Assembly (NCBI GenBank): GCA_049273855.1
Contig: JBASRN010000036.1
Location: 1-64,000 of the forward strand
Reading direction: 5' to 3'
Origin: Onstottus_B sp049273855
GTDB lineage: Bacteria > Acidobacteriota > Blastocatellia > UBA7656
DNA length: 64,000 nucleotides
Made by a program: the position numbers and the translations under genes. The notes beneath the pieces were generated by a model that was given only the letters and a program-made list of their open reading frames with translations, did no database searches and was not told the origin of the DNA. Every line of letters begins with the position of its first letter. The stretch's first letter is position 1. This document shows, piece after piece, positions 9,359 to 18,252 of this stretch.

Positions 9359-10258
9359 TTACGAGGTCCTGGCAACGATGAAGCGAGCTATCTCTCCCAG
9401 CACCGCGGTGGACGGCCCGAGACTCGAAACTATCGCGGCGGCTTCATCGACAAGCTCGCGCGCGCGGCGCTCGGAAGCTTCGATGCCGTGAACCGAGGGA
9501 TAGGTAGCTTTGCTGGCCGCGAGATCCTTGCCGGGGGTTTTCCCGAGTCGCTCGCTGGTAGAAGTAAGATCCAGAATGTCATCGGCAATCTGAAACGCGA
9601 GCCCGATTCGTTCGCCGTAAGCGCGCAGCTTCCCGAGTTGGTCTTCGCTCGCGCCGGCTATTATGCCGCCGACTACCACAGGCGCGGTGATCAGCGCACC
9701 CGTCTTCGAGCGGTGAATATACTCGAGAGTCTCCGCGTCGACCCGTTTGCCTTCGTTTTCGATGTCGGCCATCTGGCCGCCAATCATCCCTTCGACCGAG
9801 CCGGCCGCCGTTGCGATCTCGCGGATCACACGCACCTGTTTGGCCGGATCACGCCGGGGCGCATCAGTCGACAGCACGCGGAACGCCTGGGTCAGCAACG
9901 CATCCCCGGCCAAAATGGCTACGGCTTCGCCGAAGGCCTTGTGACAGGTTGGGCGTCCGCGGCGCAGGTCATCGTTATCCATAGCCGGCAGGTCGTCGTG
10001 GATCAACGAATAGGTGTGAATCATTTCAATCGCGCATGCCGACGGCATGAGATCATCCGTCGCCGCCCCTAACGCTTCACCTGACGCCAACACTAGCGCG
10101 GGTCGGAGCCGCTTCCCACCGGCCAGCAGGCTGTATCGCATTGCGCGATGAAGCTGTCGCGGCTCTATGTCTTCGGACGGGACAAGACATTCGAGCCACT
10201 CGTTGACTTCGCTAGCGCGGCGAGAGAGGTAGTCATTGACGGCTTCTGCCCCAGTCAT
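9359..10258 (-). CDS. ispA: Polyprenyl (geranyl/farnesyl) diphosphate synthase
   Basis: A 299-residue trans-prenyltransferase that elongates IPP/DMAPP to short-chain prenyl diphosphates. The first aspartate-rich motif is DDLPAMDNDDLRRGRPT and the second is FQIADDILD; the LLAGGKRLRPALV IPP-binding segment is present near residue 47. The insertion pattern DDxxxxD is the type seen in bacterial farnesyl diphosphate synthases of the IspA kind. Its ATG overlaps the xseB stop in an ATGA (10255-10258), showing translational coupling within xseA-xseB-ispA. Exact chain length cannot be told from sequence alone. Confidence 0.94.
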   Translation of the reverse strand: MTGAEAVNDYLSRRASEVNEWLECLVPSEDIEPRQLHRAMRYSLLAGGKRLRPALVLASGEALGAATDDLMPSACAIEMIHTYSLIHDDLPAMDNDDLRRGRPTCHKAFGEAVAILAGDALLTQAFRVLSTDAPRRDPAKQVRVIREIATAAGSVEGMIGGQMADIENEGKRVDAETLEYIHRSKTGALITAPVVVGGIIAGASEDQLGKLRAYGERIGLAFQIADDILDLTSTSERLGKTPGKDLAASKATYPSVHGIEASERRARELVDEAAAIVSSLGPSTAVLGEIARFIVARTS

Positions 10259-10488
10259 TCTTCGGTCTCTTCGAATGGTGCCCGCACGTAGCCGCCGTCG
10301 CTGCCCTTGAGCAGGATCTCAATCTTACGCTCTGCTTCGTCAAGCCGCTTTTGGCACTCGCGAGATAGCCGGACGCCTTGCTCGAACAACTCGAGCGAGC
10401 GATCCAGCGGCAGATCGCCTCCTTCAAGCTGCTGGACGATTCGCTCGAGCTCTTCGAGCGATGATTCGAAACTCTTCTCTGGTGTCAT
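10255..10488 (-). CDS. xseB: Exodeoxyribonuclease VII small subunit
   Basis: A 77-residue, acidic, mostly helical protein with the family pattern SFESSLEELERIVQQLEGG followed by LPLDRSLELFEQGV. It partners with several-fold excess stoichiometry around XseA to form exonuclease VII, which degrades single-stranded DNA. It sits nine bases downstream of xseA and overlaps ispA by four bases, the standard arrangement. Identification is secure from motif, length and context. Confidence 0.95.
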   Translation of the reverse strand: MTPEKSFESSLEELERIVQQLEGGDLPLDRSLELFEQGVRLSRECQKRLDEAERKIEILLKGSDGGYVRAPFEETEE

Positions 10489-10497
10489 CTGGCCACG

Positions 10498-11850
10498 CTA
10501 CTCCTTAACTGCTGCGAAAGTGCCTTCACTAACTCTTACGTTAATCCGGTCGCCGCTCTTCACATCAGCCGCGCATTTGATGACCCTTCCGTGCCTGTCG
10601 AAAGCGATCGCGTACCCACGAGCCAGCACTCCTAGCGGGGATAGTGATGCGAGCTTGCCGGCACCAATCGACAGCCGTTCCCTGCCCTGGTCAAGCGTCG
10701 ACCGCGCGGTCGCTTTAAGGCGGCCGATCACGGAGTCCAACGAAGCGCGCCTCTCGATCAACCGGCGACGCAAGTCCGCCTCGCTCAGCCGCAACGCGAG
10801 AGCTCCCAACCTTGCGCTCCGGGTCTTGACCGCGTCTCGCAGCATCGTCTCCATTGAGTGCGTCGCGTCATCCAAATGCTGAGATGTGCTTCGGATCTTC
10901 ATCTGCACGCTGTCGAACGCGCGACTCGATTCAAGCTCAGCGATCCGGCTCCGAAGCTCGAGCACGCTGTAGCGAAGCGCGCGGCTCAGATCCGATCGCA
11001 ATCCGGCCACCCGCGCGCTGATCTCGCCGTGCGCAGCCGCAACCATCTCAGCCGCAGCCGATGGTGTCGATGCGCGCAAGTCGGCTACAAAGTCGGCTAT
11101 TGTGAAATCCGTTTCGTGACCGACGGCCGAGATGACCGGCACTCGCGATTTTCCTATCGCGCGCGCCACGCGCTCATCGTTGAAGCACCACAGGTCTTCA
11201 ATCGACCCGCCGCCTCGGCCCACAATGATAACGTCAACTTCCCTGCGTGCACTCAGATTCCGGATGGCTTGAGCTATCTCCAACGCAGCGCCTTCGCCTT
11301 GAACTCGCGCAGGCGCAATCAGCACGCTGACGGCTTCGTTGCGACGCCGGATGACCCGCACGATGTCGCGAACCGCTGCGCCTGTCGGAGAAGTGACGAT
11401 GCCGATGCATCGCGGCAGCAGGGGCAGCGGCCGCTTGCGTTCCGGGTCGAACAGGCCCTCCGCGGCAAGCTTGTTCTTCAACAGCTCGAACGCCAGTTGA
11501 AGCGCGCCAACCCCGACCGGTTCGAGGTATTCGACTACAAGCTGGTACTCGCCGCGCGCTTCGTAGACCGACAGCCGTCCGCGTGCGCTAACAGTCAAAC
11601 CGTCCTCGGGCGCAAACCGTATCAACCGGTTCTGAAGCCGAAAGCAGGCGCATCGAAGCGCGGCGCCTTCATCCTTCAACGTGAAATACCAGTGCCCCGA
11701 GCTGTGGCGACGCAGGTTCGAAATCTCTCCTTCGACGTGAACCTCGAAGAAGCTGCCCTCCACGAGAGTCTTAAGCCGCCCAGTGAGCTCGGAAACGCTG
11801 AGCGCGCGCCGCTGCTGCGTGAGTTGTTCGAGAAAAGTTAGTTGAGACAT
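10498..11850 (-). CDS. xseA: Exodeoxyribonuclease VII large subunit
   Basis: A 450-residue nuclease subunit. An N-terminal OB fold (LVEGSFFEVHVEGEISN, then SGHWYFTLKDE) is followed by the catalytic domain with GIVTSPTGAAVRDI, VDVIIVGRGGGSIEDLW-type active-site motif, and SAVGHETDFTIADFVAD. A long coiled region of about residues 270-390 and a short C-terminal domain with LARGYAIAF follow, as expected. The enzyme cuts ssDNA from both ends to oligonucleotides. It leads the xseA-xseB-ispA transcription unit. Confidence 0.96.
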   Translation of the reverse strand: MSQLTFLEQLTQQRRALSVSELTGRLKTLVEGSFFEVHVEGEISNLRRHSSGHWYFTLKDEGAALRCACFRLQNRLIRFAPEDGLTVSARGRLSVYEARGEYQLVVEYLEPVGVGALQLAFELLKNKLAAEGLFDPERKRPLPLLPRCIGIVTSPTGAAVRDIVRVIRRRNEAVSVLIAPARVQGEGAALEIAQAIRNLSARREVDVIIVGRGGGSIEDLWCFNDERVARAIGKSRVPVISAVGHETDFTIADFVADLRASTPSAAAEMVAAAHGEISARVAGLRSDLSRALRYSVLELRSRIAELESSRAFDSVQMKIRSTSQHLDDATHSMETMLRDAVKTRSARLGALALRLSEADLRRRLIERRASLDSVIGRLKATARSTLDQGRERLSIGAGKLASLSPLGVLARGYAIAFDRHGRVIKCAADVKSGDRINVRVSEGTFAAVKE

Positions 11851-11890
11851 CTGGGCTCTCGAGAGCGAAGGTCGGAAGGCGTTGTCGAGG

Positions 11891-12154
11891 TCATTCTTCT
11901 TCCTCGACCCCGAGCCGTTCGAGTTCCTTTTGGAGCTTCTTCCAATCGAAAGGCTTCAAGCTGAAAACAGTCCCATCCACGTCGAAGGTCGGCACGACCC
12001 TCCGCCCGCCGTTTGCACTCTCGACAAAGTGCGCGGCTTCCGGCGATATTTCGATGTCGATCTCCTCGTAGAATATGCCTTCGTCGTCGAGAAACTGTTT
12101 GGCCTGCATACAGTCCGCGCTCCAGCTTATGATGTAAACTTTGACGTCAGGCAT
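11891..12154 (-). CDS. Glutaredoxin-like protein with only the second active-site cysteine
   Basis: An 87-residue thioredoxin-fold protein. It aligns with the NrdH/glutaredoxin pattern: YIISWSADCMQAKQFLDDEG at the active site, the cis-proline region RRVVPTFDVDG and an acidic C-terminal helix. In place of CPxC the motif is S12-A-D-C15, so the N-terminal nucleophile cysteine is absent and only one cysteine remains. Such proteins may act in monothiol chemistry or as binding proteins; a dithiol reductase mechanism is excluded unless a partner cysteine takes part. It lies just upstream of xseA, on the same strand with a 40-base gap. Confidence 0.8.
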   Translation of the reverse strand: MPDVKVYIISWSADCMQAKQFLDDEGIFYEEIDIEISPEAAHFVESANGGRRVVPTFDVDGTVFSLKPFDWKKLQKELERLGVEEEE

Positions 12155-12458
12155 TCTTGATCTCCAAACGATAACGGCCTATGGCCGTGTCTGGATAGGT
12201 CGTATCTTACTACGAAGCGCATTCGAGTCAAAAGTTCTAGTGTGCGAGGGTCGATGGGAGGCGAAGCGACGCGGATCTACACTCTCCAAAATGAATTCGA
12301 GCTGTATAGAGAGTCTTCATAAGCGGAGCGCCCGAGTGCGCAGGGATTCATGCCGGGAACAACACGCGGCCCACGGGCTCTGCAACTCAGGATATCGTCC
12401 TCCCGCTGAGTGGTATCTTGACCGCCGGTCGATGTCTGGGATCGACGCTATGCATCGT
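12155..12458. other. Intergenic region without a supported gene
   Basis: This stretch separates the divergent glutaredoxin-like gene and the PEGA/TPR gene, so it should hold both promoters. Short open frames here overlap on both strands and have no ribosome site or recognisable motif. Only the candidate promoter at its right end is listed. Confidence 0.6.
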
Positions 12459-12486
12459 TTGTCGACAAGCAAAGCTGCTGTATAAT
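12459..12486 (+). promoter_or_regulatory. Sigma-70-like promoter of the PEGA/TPR gene
   Basis: TTGTCG (12459-12464) and a perfect TATAAT (12481-12486) are separated by 16 bases. The predicted start point near 12493 would give a very short leader, with GAGG at 12495-12498 placed eight bases before the ATG at 12507. The -10 box is convincing; the -35 box matches only four of six. Confidence 0.5.
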
Positions 12487-12506
12487 GGCGCTCCGAGGTG
12501 ATGCCC

Positions 12507-13835
12507 ATGTCATACAGTAGATCATTTGTTGCGAAGTTCGTCGGCGCGGTTTCACTCTTGTTGCTTCTCACTATGGTATGCGTAACCGTCGCCTACGCAC
12601 AGGATCCGTCCGGCCGGCCAAATCCTAAGGGAAAGAAGCCAGCCACCCGGAAAACTCCTGCGCCAAAAGGCGAGCCTCAGCCTCTCACTGTAACCCTGAC
12701 GGTGCTGACTGATCCTCCGGCGAGCCAGGTCTTCATTAACGGCGAGTCGCGCGGAGCCACGAACGATGAGGGCAAAATCCAGATAGATAAACTGCCCCTC
12801 GCTAATTACAGTATAGAGGTTCGCAAAGAGGGGTACAGGACGCTGGCGCGCGGGTTTCAAGCCGGATCTGAAAGCCCAACGTTAGTCTTCAAGCTCGAAG
12901 CTGACCTGGAACCTTATCTGAAAGAGTTCGATTCGCTGATGGCTGCCGGGAAGCTCGCGGGGCCCGAGACTCCTAATGCGTTGGAGCTCCTCGGCACGCT
13001 TACGAAGCGGTTTGGCGAGCGTCCGGAGGTTGTCCGACTACGCGGCTTGTTGGCGGCAAAGCTTGCCGAGCCGGCAAAGCCCGTCATTAGCAGGACAATG
13101 TCTGACTCCCGCGGCATTAGTCGCGATGAAATCGTGCGCGCGCTCGATGGCCTGATCAACGCACTCGCTCTCAAGGCTGACGACAATCGGACTCAGGCCG
13201 AGGCAGCTTACCTGCGTGGGATTCTTGCTGTTCGCGAAGGCCAAAACAGCAGCGGTGTTGGTGATGCGGGTCAAGGCGGAGCACAAGGCGCGGCAAAGAG
13301 CGGTGGGGCGAGCGCTCGTTCGGAGTTCGATAGTGCGTTGAAGTTCGACGACGCCTACGCTCCAGCCCGATATCAGCTTGGACTACTGCTGCTGACTTCC
13401 GGAGATCTCGTGGGCGCCGAGACAAACCTCGTGCGAGTGACTCAGGCTGAGCCCCGCTGGCCATGGGCGCTCTCGGCGCTCGGTACGGTTTACTACGGCG
13501 GCGCGAAATTCACGGAAGCGATCGACGCGTATCGACGTGCTATAGCGATCGACCCAAAGTACGCTGCGGCGCACGCAGGATTAGGGCTCGCGCGCTGGAC
13601 CAAGGGTGAGAAGGATGGCATCAAAGACATTGAACGCGCAGGACAGATCGATCCTTCAAGCGCGGTTCCGCACTTGAACCTCGGAATAGTGTTGTCGCAG
13701 TCGAAGAGCAAGAGAGATCTCGCGCGGGCTGAAGAGGAGTTGAAGAAGGCAATTCAGAAGAACGGCAACAACCTGGAATTCCCGAACCGAACCGCCGAAC
13801 AGTTACTGGCCGACGTCCAGAAGCGTAAGAAGTGA
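12507..13835 (+). CDS. Exported PEGA-domain and tetratricopeptide-repeat protein
   Basis: A 442-residue protein. A signal peptide (AKFVGAVSLLLLLTMVCVTVAYA) is followed by a basic Pro-rich linker and a PEGA-type beta domain: LTVLTDPPASQVFINGESRG, then YSIEVRKEGYRTLAR. The rest holds TPR motifs, clearest at FDDAYAPARYQLGLLLLTSGD, WPWALSALGTVYYGGAKF, and PKYAAAHAGLGLARW. A low-complexity Gly/Ala patch occurs near residue 250. GTG 12498 and ATG 12501 are also in frame, but only the ATG at 12507 is well spaced from GAGG. A scaffolding role in the periplasm or envelope is likely; partners are unknown. Confidence 0.85.
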   Translation: MSYSRSFVAKFVGAVSLLLLLTMVCVTVAYAQDPSGRPNPKGKKPATRKTPAPKGEPQPLTVTLTVLTDPPASQVFINGESRGATNDEGKIQIDKLPLANYSIEVRKEGYRTLARGFQAGSESPTLVFKLEADLEPYLKEFDSLMAAGKLAGPETPNALELLGTLTKRFGERPEVVRLRGLLAAKLAEPAKPVISRTMSDSRGISRDEIVRALDGLINALALKADDNRTQAEAAYLRGILAVREGQNSSGVGDAGQGGAQGAAKSGGASARSEFDSALKFDDAYAPARYQLGLLLLTSGDLVGAETNLVRVTQAEPRWPWALSALGTVYYGGAKFTEAIDAYRRAIAIDPKYAAAHAGLGLARWTKGEKDGIKDIERAGQIDPSSAVPHLNLGIVLSQSKSKRDLARAEEELKKAIQKNGNNLEFPNRTAEQLLADVQKRKK

Positions 13836-13840
13836 TCCTT

Positions 13841-13888
13841 TTAGTTGTTACCGGACAGGTCGCGGCCGAACCAAATCGGCGCAACTAA
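13841..13888. terminator. Possible bidirectional terminator hairpin
   Basis: TTAGTTG (13841-13847) and CAACTAA (13882-13888) are inverted, enclosing a smaller GCCGA/TCGGC stem with a six-base loop (13865-13880). It lies between the convergent PEGA/TPR and O-antigen-ligase-like genes and touches the latter's stop. The structure is interrupted, so the call is tentative. Confidence 0.3.
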
Positions 13889-15084
13889 TCTTCCAAGGCA
13901 ACGCCGGCATTATGGGATTCTGGCTCGCTATCGGCGAGTCCAAACAGAACCCAGACGTGGCGGAAGTCTTCGACGTCCTGAGCCAGCGCATCAAGGGCCA
14001 GCCCGGCAAAGCCACTCCAAAGGGCCACATCGGTGGGCCGCTTCCTATTACGCCATAACAGGGTTAGCATCGAGGAAAAAGCGATAAGCGCGGGAAGGCC
14101 AAGCGTAGCAGCGATGTTTATGGGCGTGCAGTGCGAATCGAATGAGACGCCTCGGTACTGGCCCGGACTGGTTCCGAGCCCGCTACCAAAAAGGGGATGC
14201 GCCATAAGCGTATCGAGAGACGAGGAAGCGGCCTGATAGCGACTTGAAGCGATACTCTCGAAGCGAATGTCGAGAGGATGAGTTGGATCTAACGAGGCTT
14301 TCCAAACAGTCAGCAAGACGATTATGCTCACGCAGCCGGCGGCACAAACAGCGGCCGCTACTCGCCGACGTGGGGTTCGCGCGCCACGGATCACCGCTGC
14401 GAGGGCAAAGCCCAATATGCCTCGCGAGAATGTCAGGCAGACGGTGATCCAAAGAGCAGCGAGCGTGACTCGACGCAACCAGGTAGGCAACTCCCCATCG
14501 CGCCGAGCAACAATGGCCGCGGCGAATATGCAGAAGCTCGCCAGAAGGCTCGGGTTGTAGGTACCCGCCTGAAGGCGCGCATACCACCGGGAAGGCTCAA
14601 GCTCGCCGTAGATGCCAATCAAACGCGAGCCGACCCCGTCGTAGAAGAGCAGCAGGCCGGCGATAGCTGCAGCAGTAGTGAGTAGCGAGGTCATAGCGAT
14701 TGTTCGCGCGATGATGGGAAAGACACAGGGACGCGAGGCGAGGTCTGACGTAATAAACGCAAGAGTGCATAGCTCGGCGATGCCTAGAAGCTTCGGCGCG
14801 GCGGATTGGGGATTCGGGGAGGCTAACAGCAGAGAAGCGCAGGCGAGTAAGAAATAAACCGTCAGCGCGACGTGGGTCGGCCGCAGGCGGGGCAAGTCAC
14901 CAAGCCGCAATCGTTCGATCAACCACGCCGCAGCCATGACGGCGAAAACCGCATCGCTCCACTGAGCATGCTCGTGCAGCCAGGGGAAAGGAGGGAACCA
15001 AGTCCAAGGTAGCAGGGCGAGAGACGTGAGGTAGAGAGCGAATACCACGCGTGACATGGTTAGTAGACTATCGAACGCTTGCAC
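13885..15084 (-). CDS. O-antigen ligase/polymerase-like (Wzy_C) membrane protein
   Basis: A 399-residue polytopic protein with about ten hydrophobic segments. The region LTFSRGILGFALAAV and the later AHPLFGSGLGTSPGQY followed by DSHCTPINIAATLGL match the large periplasmic loop and its flanks in the Wzy_C (O-antigen ligase) superfamily, which moves glycan chains between lipid carriers or onto acceptors. The usual HNxYL is replaced by a CTPIN segment. An alternative start is the ATG at 15057. It follows a second membrane protein gene by 53 bases on the same strand. A glycan-related role is likely; the acceptor is not known. Confidence 0.7.
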   Translation of the reverse strand: MQAFDSLLTMSRVVFALYLTSLALLPWTWFPPFPWLHEHAQWSDAVFAVMAAAWLIERLRLGDLPRLRPTHVALTVYFLLACASLLLASPNPQSAAPKLLGIAELCTLAFITSDLASRPCVFPIIARTIAMTSLLTTAAAIAGLLLFYDGVGSRLIGIYGELEPSRWYARLQAGTYNPSLLASFCIFAAAIVARRDGELPTWLRRVTLAALWITVCLTFSRGILGFALAAVIRGARTPRRRVAAAVCAAGCVSIIVLLTVWKASLDPTHPLDIRFESIASSRYQAASSSLDTLMAHPLFGSGLGTSPGQYRGVSFDSHCTPINIAATLGLPALIAFSSMLTLLWRNRKRPTDVALWSGFAGLALDALAQDVEDFRHVWVLFGLADSEPESHNAGVALED

Positions 15085-15137
15085 CCGCTGGCGAGGGAAG
15101 TTATATCGACTAGGGAAGTGCGACCTCAGCCGAGGAT

Positions 15138-16346
15138 CTATTCATTGTATCGAGCTGGGGGCTGGACTTCGGAGGGCGCAAATCTCAGCAGCCTCACTCC
15201 GATTAACAAGGATGAGAGCACGCTGATAATCGTCATGATCAGGGTCAGCGATTGCGGCGGTGGGGGTTCGCTGTGAAAGGGACGGGCCAAGGCGGTTGTT
15301 AGTCCACCTGTGGCCAGCAGCACAATGAAGTAACGGTCCCTGGCTAACGGATGCGCGGTCGCCGCGATGCATGCGAACGGAACCAGAATGATCAGGGAAC
15401 GACTCCAATCTCCTAACAGTAGCACGGGCAGACTGGTGAGCAGGACCGCAAGGCCCACCTCGTCCGAGCTAATCCTCCTCTGTTTCGTAAGGCGAGGAAG
15501 AAGGCTGAAGACTGAGACTAAGACTGCCGGCCAGAGAGCACACCACGACCACATATATAAGAGCTTTGCATAGTCGATGGGTCCTCTTAGACGAAAAACC
15601 GACAATTGGTATTCAAGCGTTAGGTGAGACGCGAACGCCGGCCAGCTGTGAAACCCGGCTGCTGAGTCTGACTGACGTGAGAGCACAACGATTGCGAGAG
15701 TCGCAGCCGGGAGAAGCAACCCAAGACAAGCGAGTTTCCTAGGTCCTTCGCGATAAGCGTGAAACAACCAGACAAGACCCAGCAACACACCGTACTCTTT
15801 GGTGAGAGTAGCGAGGCAAGCTAAGGCAAGCGCGACCCCGAAGTGGCCGCCGTCCAATGCCGCGATCGTCAAGCATGCGAGAAGTAGGAAGGTGGGATCA
15901 ACGAGGATCGGCGTATAGCCGAAGGTTGCCGCAAGTGAGCAGCCAAACGCGAGCAACACGGCGGCTTGCCACTGGGTCGTGCCCCCGCGTCTTTGAATGC
16001 ATCGGCCCAGTACGAGTAGAGAGGCGAGGAGCGCGGCTGGCGTCAATAGTTCGAACGCTGTGGGAGGAGATAAACCCGTAGCAGCCGAGACGAGTGCCAC
16101 AAAGGCTGGGGTCGCTATCCGTGTGTTAAATGGGACTCCTACCGGTTGACCGGACGACAACTGCAAGTAGGCCCAACTATCCAGTATTCGGTGGCTGCCC
16201 CCGTCTCCCAGAAAGAAGTGCGCAGCATATAGCGCGCTGGAGATCGAACCTGCAAACCAAGGTACCAATCTTACCCAAGTCCCGCGGTGCCCTGTGCTGC
16301 TCAGGACCATGCGCGGCGGTGGATCTTTTGCGAGGTTCTGCATCAT
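15138..16346 (-). CDS. Polytopic membrane protein, GT-C glycosyltransferase-like
   Basis: A 402-residue protein with roughly ten membrane segments. After the first segment comes a hydrophilic loop with LGDGGSHRILDSWAYLQLSSG, where GT-C enzymes carry acidic catalytic residues, and later CLATLTKEYGVLLGLVWLFHAY resembles the TKE/Y region of dolichol- or undecaprenol-phosphate-sugar-dependent transferases. I cannot place it in a named family. Its pairing with a Wzy_C-like gene suggests a role in building or attaching a surface glycan. A 253-base gap upstream shows no gene. Confidence 0.55.
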   Translation of the reverse strand: MMQNLAKDPPPRMVLSSTGHRGTWVRLVPWFAGSISSALYAAHFFLGDGGSHRILDSWAYLQLSSGQPVGVPFNTRIATPAFVALVSAATGLSPPTAFELLTPAALLASLLVLGRCIQRRGGTTQWQAAVLLAFGCSLAATFGYTPILVDPTFLLLACLTIAALDGGHFGVALALACLATLTKEYGVLLGLVWLFHAYREGPRKLACLGLLLPAATLAIVVLSRQSDSAAGFHSWPAFASHLTLEYQLSVFRLRGPIDYAKLLYMWSWCALWPAVLVSVFSLLPRLTKQRRISSDEVGLAVLLTSLPVLLLGDWSRSLIILVPFACIAATAHPLARDRYFIVLLATGGLTTALARPFHSEPPPPQSLTLIMTIISVLSSLLIGVRLLRFAPSEVQPPARYNE

Positions 16347-16599
16347 TCGTCACGTGAGCACTGCCAAGAAACTGTTTGTATGTTGCTTTTGAGGAATTTG
16401 GCCAGGCCGGCGCGAAAGCAGGAAGACAAATACGCGGCCGGAGTACGGCCTTGCAGCGCCGTGCGGTCGAGAAGTGATTTTCAAAGGGGTGTATGAACTG
16501 AAGCGACAGCCTCATCAGATCGAGGACAACGTTTCGAGCGATCGTTCAAGGCAATGCCAGAAGCTGAGGGGCGTAGATGAAGCAAACCTCGGGTTTATT

Positions 16600-17961
16600 C
16601 TAGTGCGTCACGACGAGGCTTGGAGACTGTATCGCTGCAGCTAACTTCGGATTGTCGGATATCCGATTCGCGGTCGTCGCAGACGGTTGATCGAGAAAGA
16701 TTGATTTAAACAGCATCGAACTCCTGATGCTATTGTACAACTCCTCCGTCTTGCCGCCTAAACCTCGCATGTCCTCTGCTGAGAACTCTCCCTCAAACCT
16801 GCTTTTGATCTGCTCAACTGTGAGACCTTCGAGCATGCACTGGAAGACAAGAAGGTAATCATCGTCAAAATGATTGATGCCAAGCACATTCGCCTCTGCC
16901 GACCCCATCACCCTTGTTTTCGCCAACTCGTCAACCCAGTCGGTGATAGTCTCCACCGGATCGCGATCCGGGAAACGTTGTTTGACCAACTCCAGGACTT
17001 TGACTCTGTCCGGCACATTCAGCAGCAGTGCGAGGAAAAAGCGATGCTCATAGCTCGTAATCAGTTCTCGCCGATAAACGAGGTTGTGTTGCCGTTGCGT
17101 TTCTTCAAAGACCGGAAAAATCAGATCAACAAGTTCTCCATGTCTGCGCCGGGCAATCTCCAGAAGGCCCTCAAAACGCTGCTCACCTTTAGACACACCG
17201 AATGATTTCTCCAGCCAATTACCGGTCATGTCCGGGTGCACCGTATCAAGAATGGTGAAGGTCGTCTGAAAGTCCGCTCTCGCAAGCAGCTCGCAGAGCA
17301 GTGCATCGGTGTCAGGATGCTGCATTTTTAGCAGCAACGATGCGCTCCGTACCTGCTTGATCAACAGCGGCTCTTTGAAAAACGGGTCAATTCCGAAATA
17401 CGGCCTCCGGTAATTGTATTGCGGCGCCCCGCTGGCGGTATGGTAGGTACGCACGCAGATCGTCGCCGAAGGGCGATCGAGGTGAAAGAGCGAATGAATA
17501 TACTGCTCACCCGCCAAAATCCGTTTGATGGCGCCGGTCTCCAGTAGATCGACGCTCTCCAGCACCGTGCGCCCGACCAAGAAATGCTGATTGATCGGCC
17601 GCCGGTCACGAAAGGTGTAACGGCAGTGAATGCTTGAACCCAGCAGCACGTGAAACGCGCCACAGAAAGCATGCTGGTGAGTGCTCGTGGTGCCGTCTAG
17701 CCAGAAGTACACATCAATGTGAAAGCGCGGCCCGGTGTACACAGTGACGGGCGGGTTTCCGAATTCGCTGGTGATATCCATCTGGCCTGGGATGTGGGTG
17801 CTGGTGAAAAGCCAACGAATGATTTCCCAGGGAGAGACGTGGTTGTTCGGGTCTGTGTCGGACAAGGCCTGCGCGGCAATGTCCGGAAACACCTTCTCAT
17901 CGTAGTTCTGGTCTTTCCAGCGTTGTTCAACCAATGAGCCAAGCTCATTGAAGTACTGCAT
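16600..17961 (-). CDS. Unrecognised protein with a cupin-like N-terminal half
   Basis: A 453-residue soluble protein with no signal peptide. In residues 70-175 a beta-rich region carries His95 and His97 (STHQHAFCGAFH) and a later His156/His160 pair (YIHSLFHLDRPS). The spacing is like the two metal-binding motifs of cupins. The C-terminal 250 residues look helical. The start has a strong ribosome site (GAGGGGGAAG just before the ATG). The gene is 291 bases downstream of the PqqD-Tat-Cys gene on the same strand, and that gap could be its own leader. A metal-dependent dioxygenase or isomerase is possible but not shown. Confidence 0.55.
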   Translation of the reverse strand: MQYFNELGSLVEQRWKDQNYDEKVFPDIAAQALSDTDPNNHVSPWEIIRWLFTSTHIPGQMDITSEFGNPPVTVYTGPRFHIDVYFWLDGTTSTHQHAFCGAFHVLLGSSIHCRYTFRDRRPINQHFLVGRTVLESVDLLETGAIKRILAGEQYIHSLFHLDRPSATICVRTYHTASGAPQYNYRRPYFGIDPFFKEPLLIKQVRSASLLLKMQHPDTDALLCELLARADFQTTFTILDTVHPDMTGNWLEKSFGVSKGEQRFEGLLEIARRRHGELVDLIFPVFEETQRQHNLVYRRELITSYEHRFFLALLLNVPDRVKVLELVKQRFPDRDPVETITDWVDELAKTRVMGSAEANVLGINHFDDDYLLVFQCMLEGLTVEQIKSRFEGEFSAEDMRGLGGKTEELYNSIRSSMLFKSIFLDQPSATTANRISDNPKLAAAIQSPSLVVTH

Positions 17962-18252
17962 ACTTCCCCCTCGTCAAATTGCGGGTAAACGGACTTCCCG
18001 CTCTACACTTGCGAAGCGATCAGCCCGGCGCTTATCGCCTTCCTCTGTTGAGTCGCGAGGATGCTCCCGGAGCGTCGACGAAGAATCAGATCACCTGTGA
18101 GTCTGAGGCTTCGGCCCCAGCAGCCATCTTGTTACCACACGGACGCCAGCGCTTGCCAATAGGATTCGAAGTCAGCACGGCTAAGTCTCAGTCACCAAAA
18201 GCCGGGCGCTGACGGGGCCGTGCAGAACGGCGATAAACCCCTACAGGCAGGC

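Noticed and set aside
10858..11841. A 327-codon plus-strand frame antisense to xseA
   Set aside because: Shadow of xseA; rich in Arg/His/Ser as usual for antisense frames.
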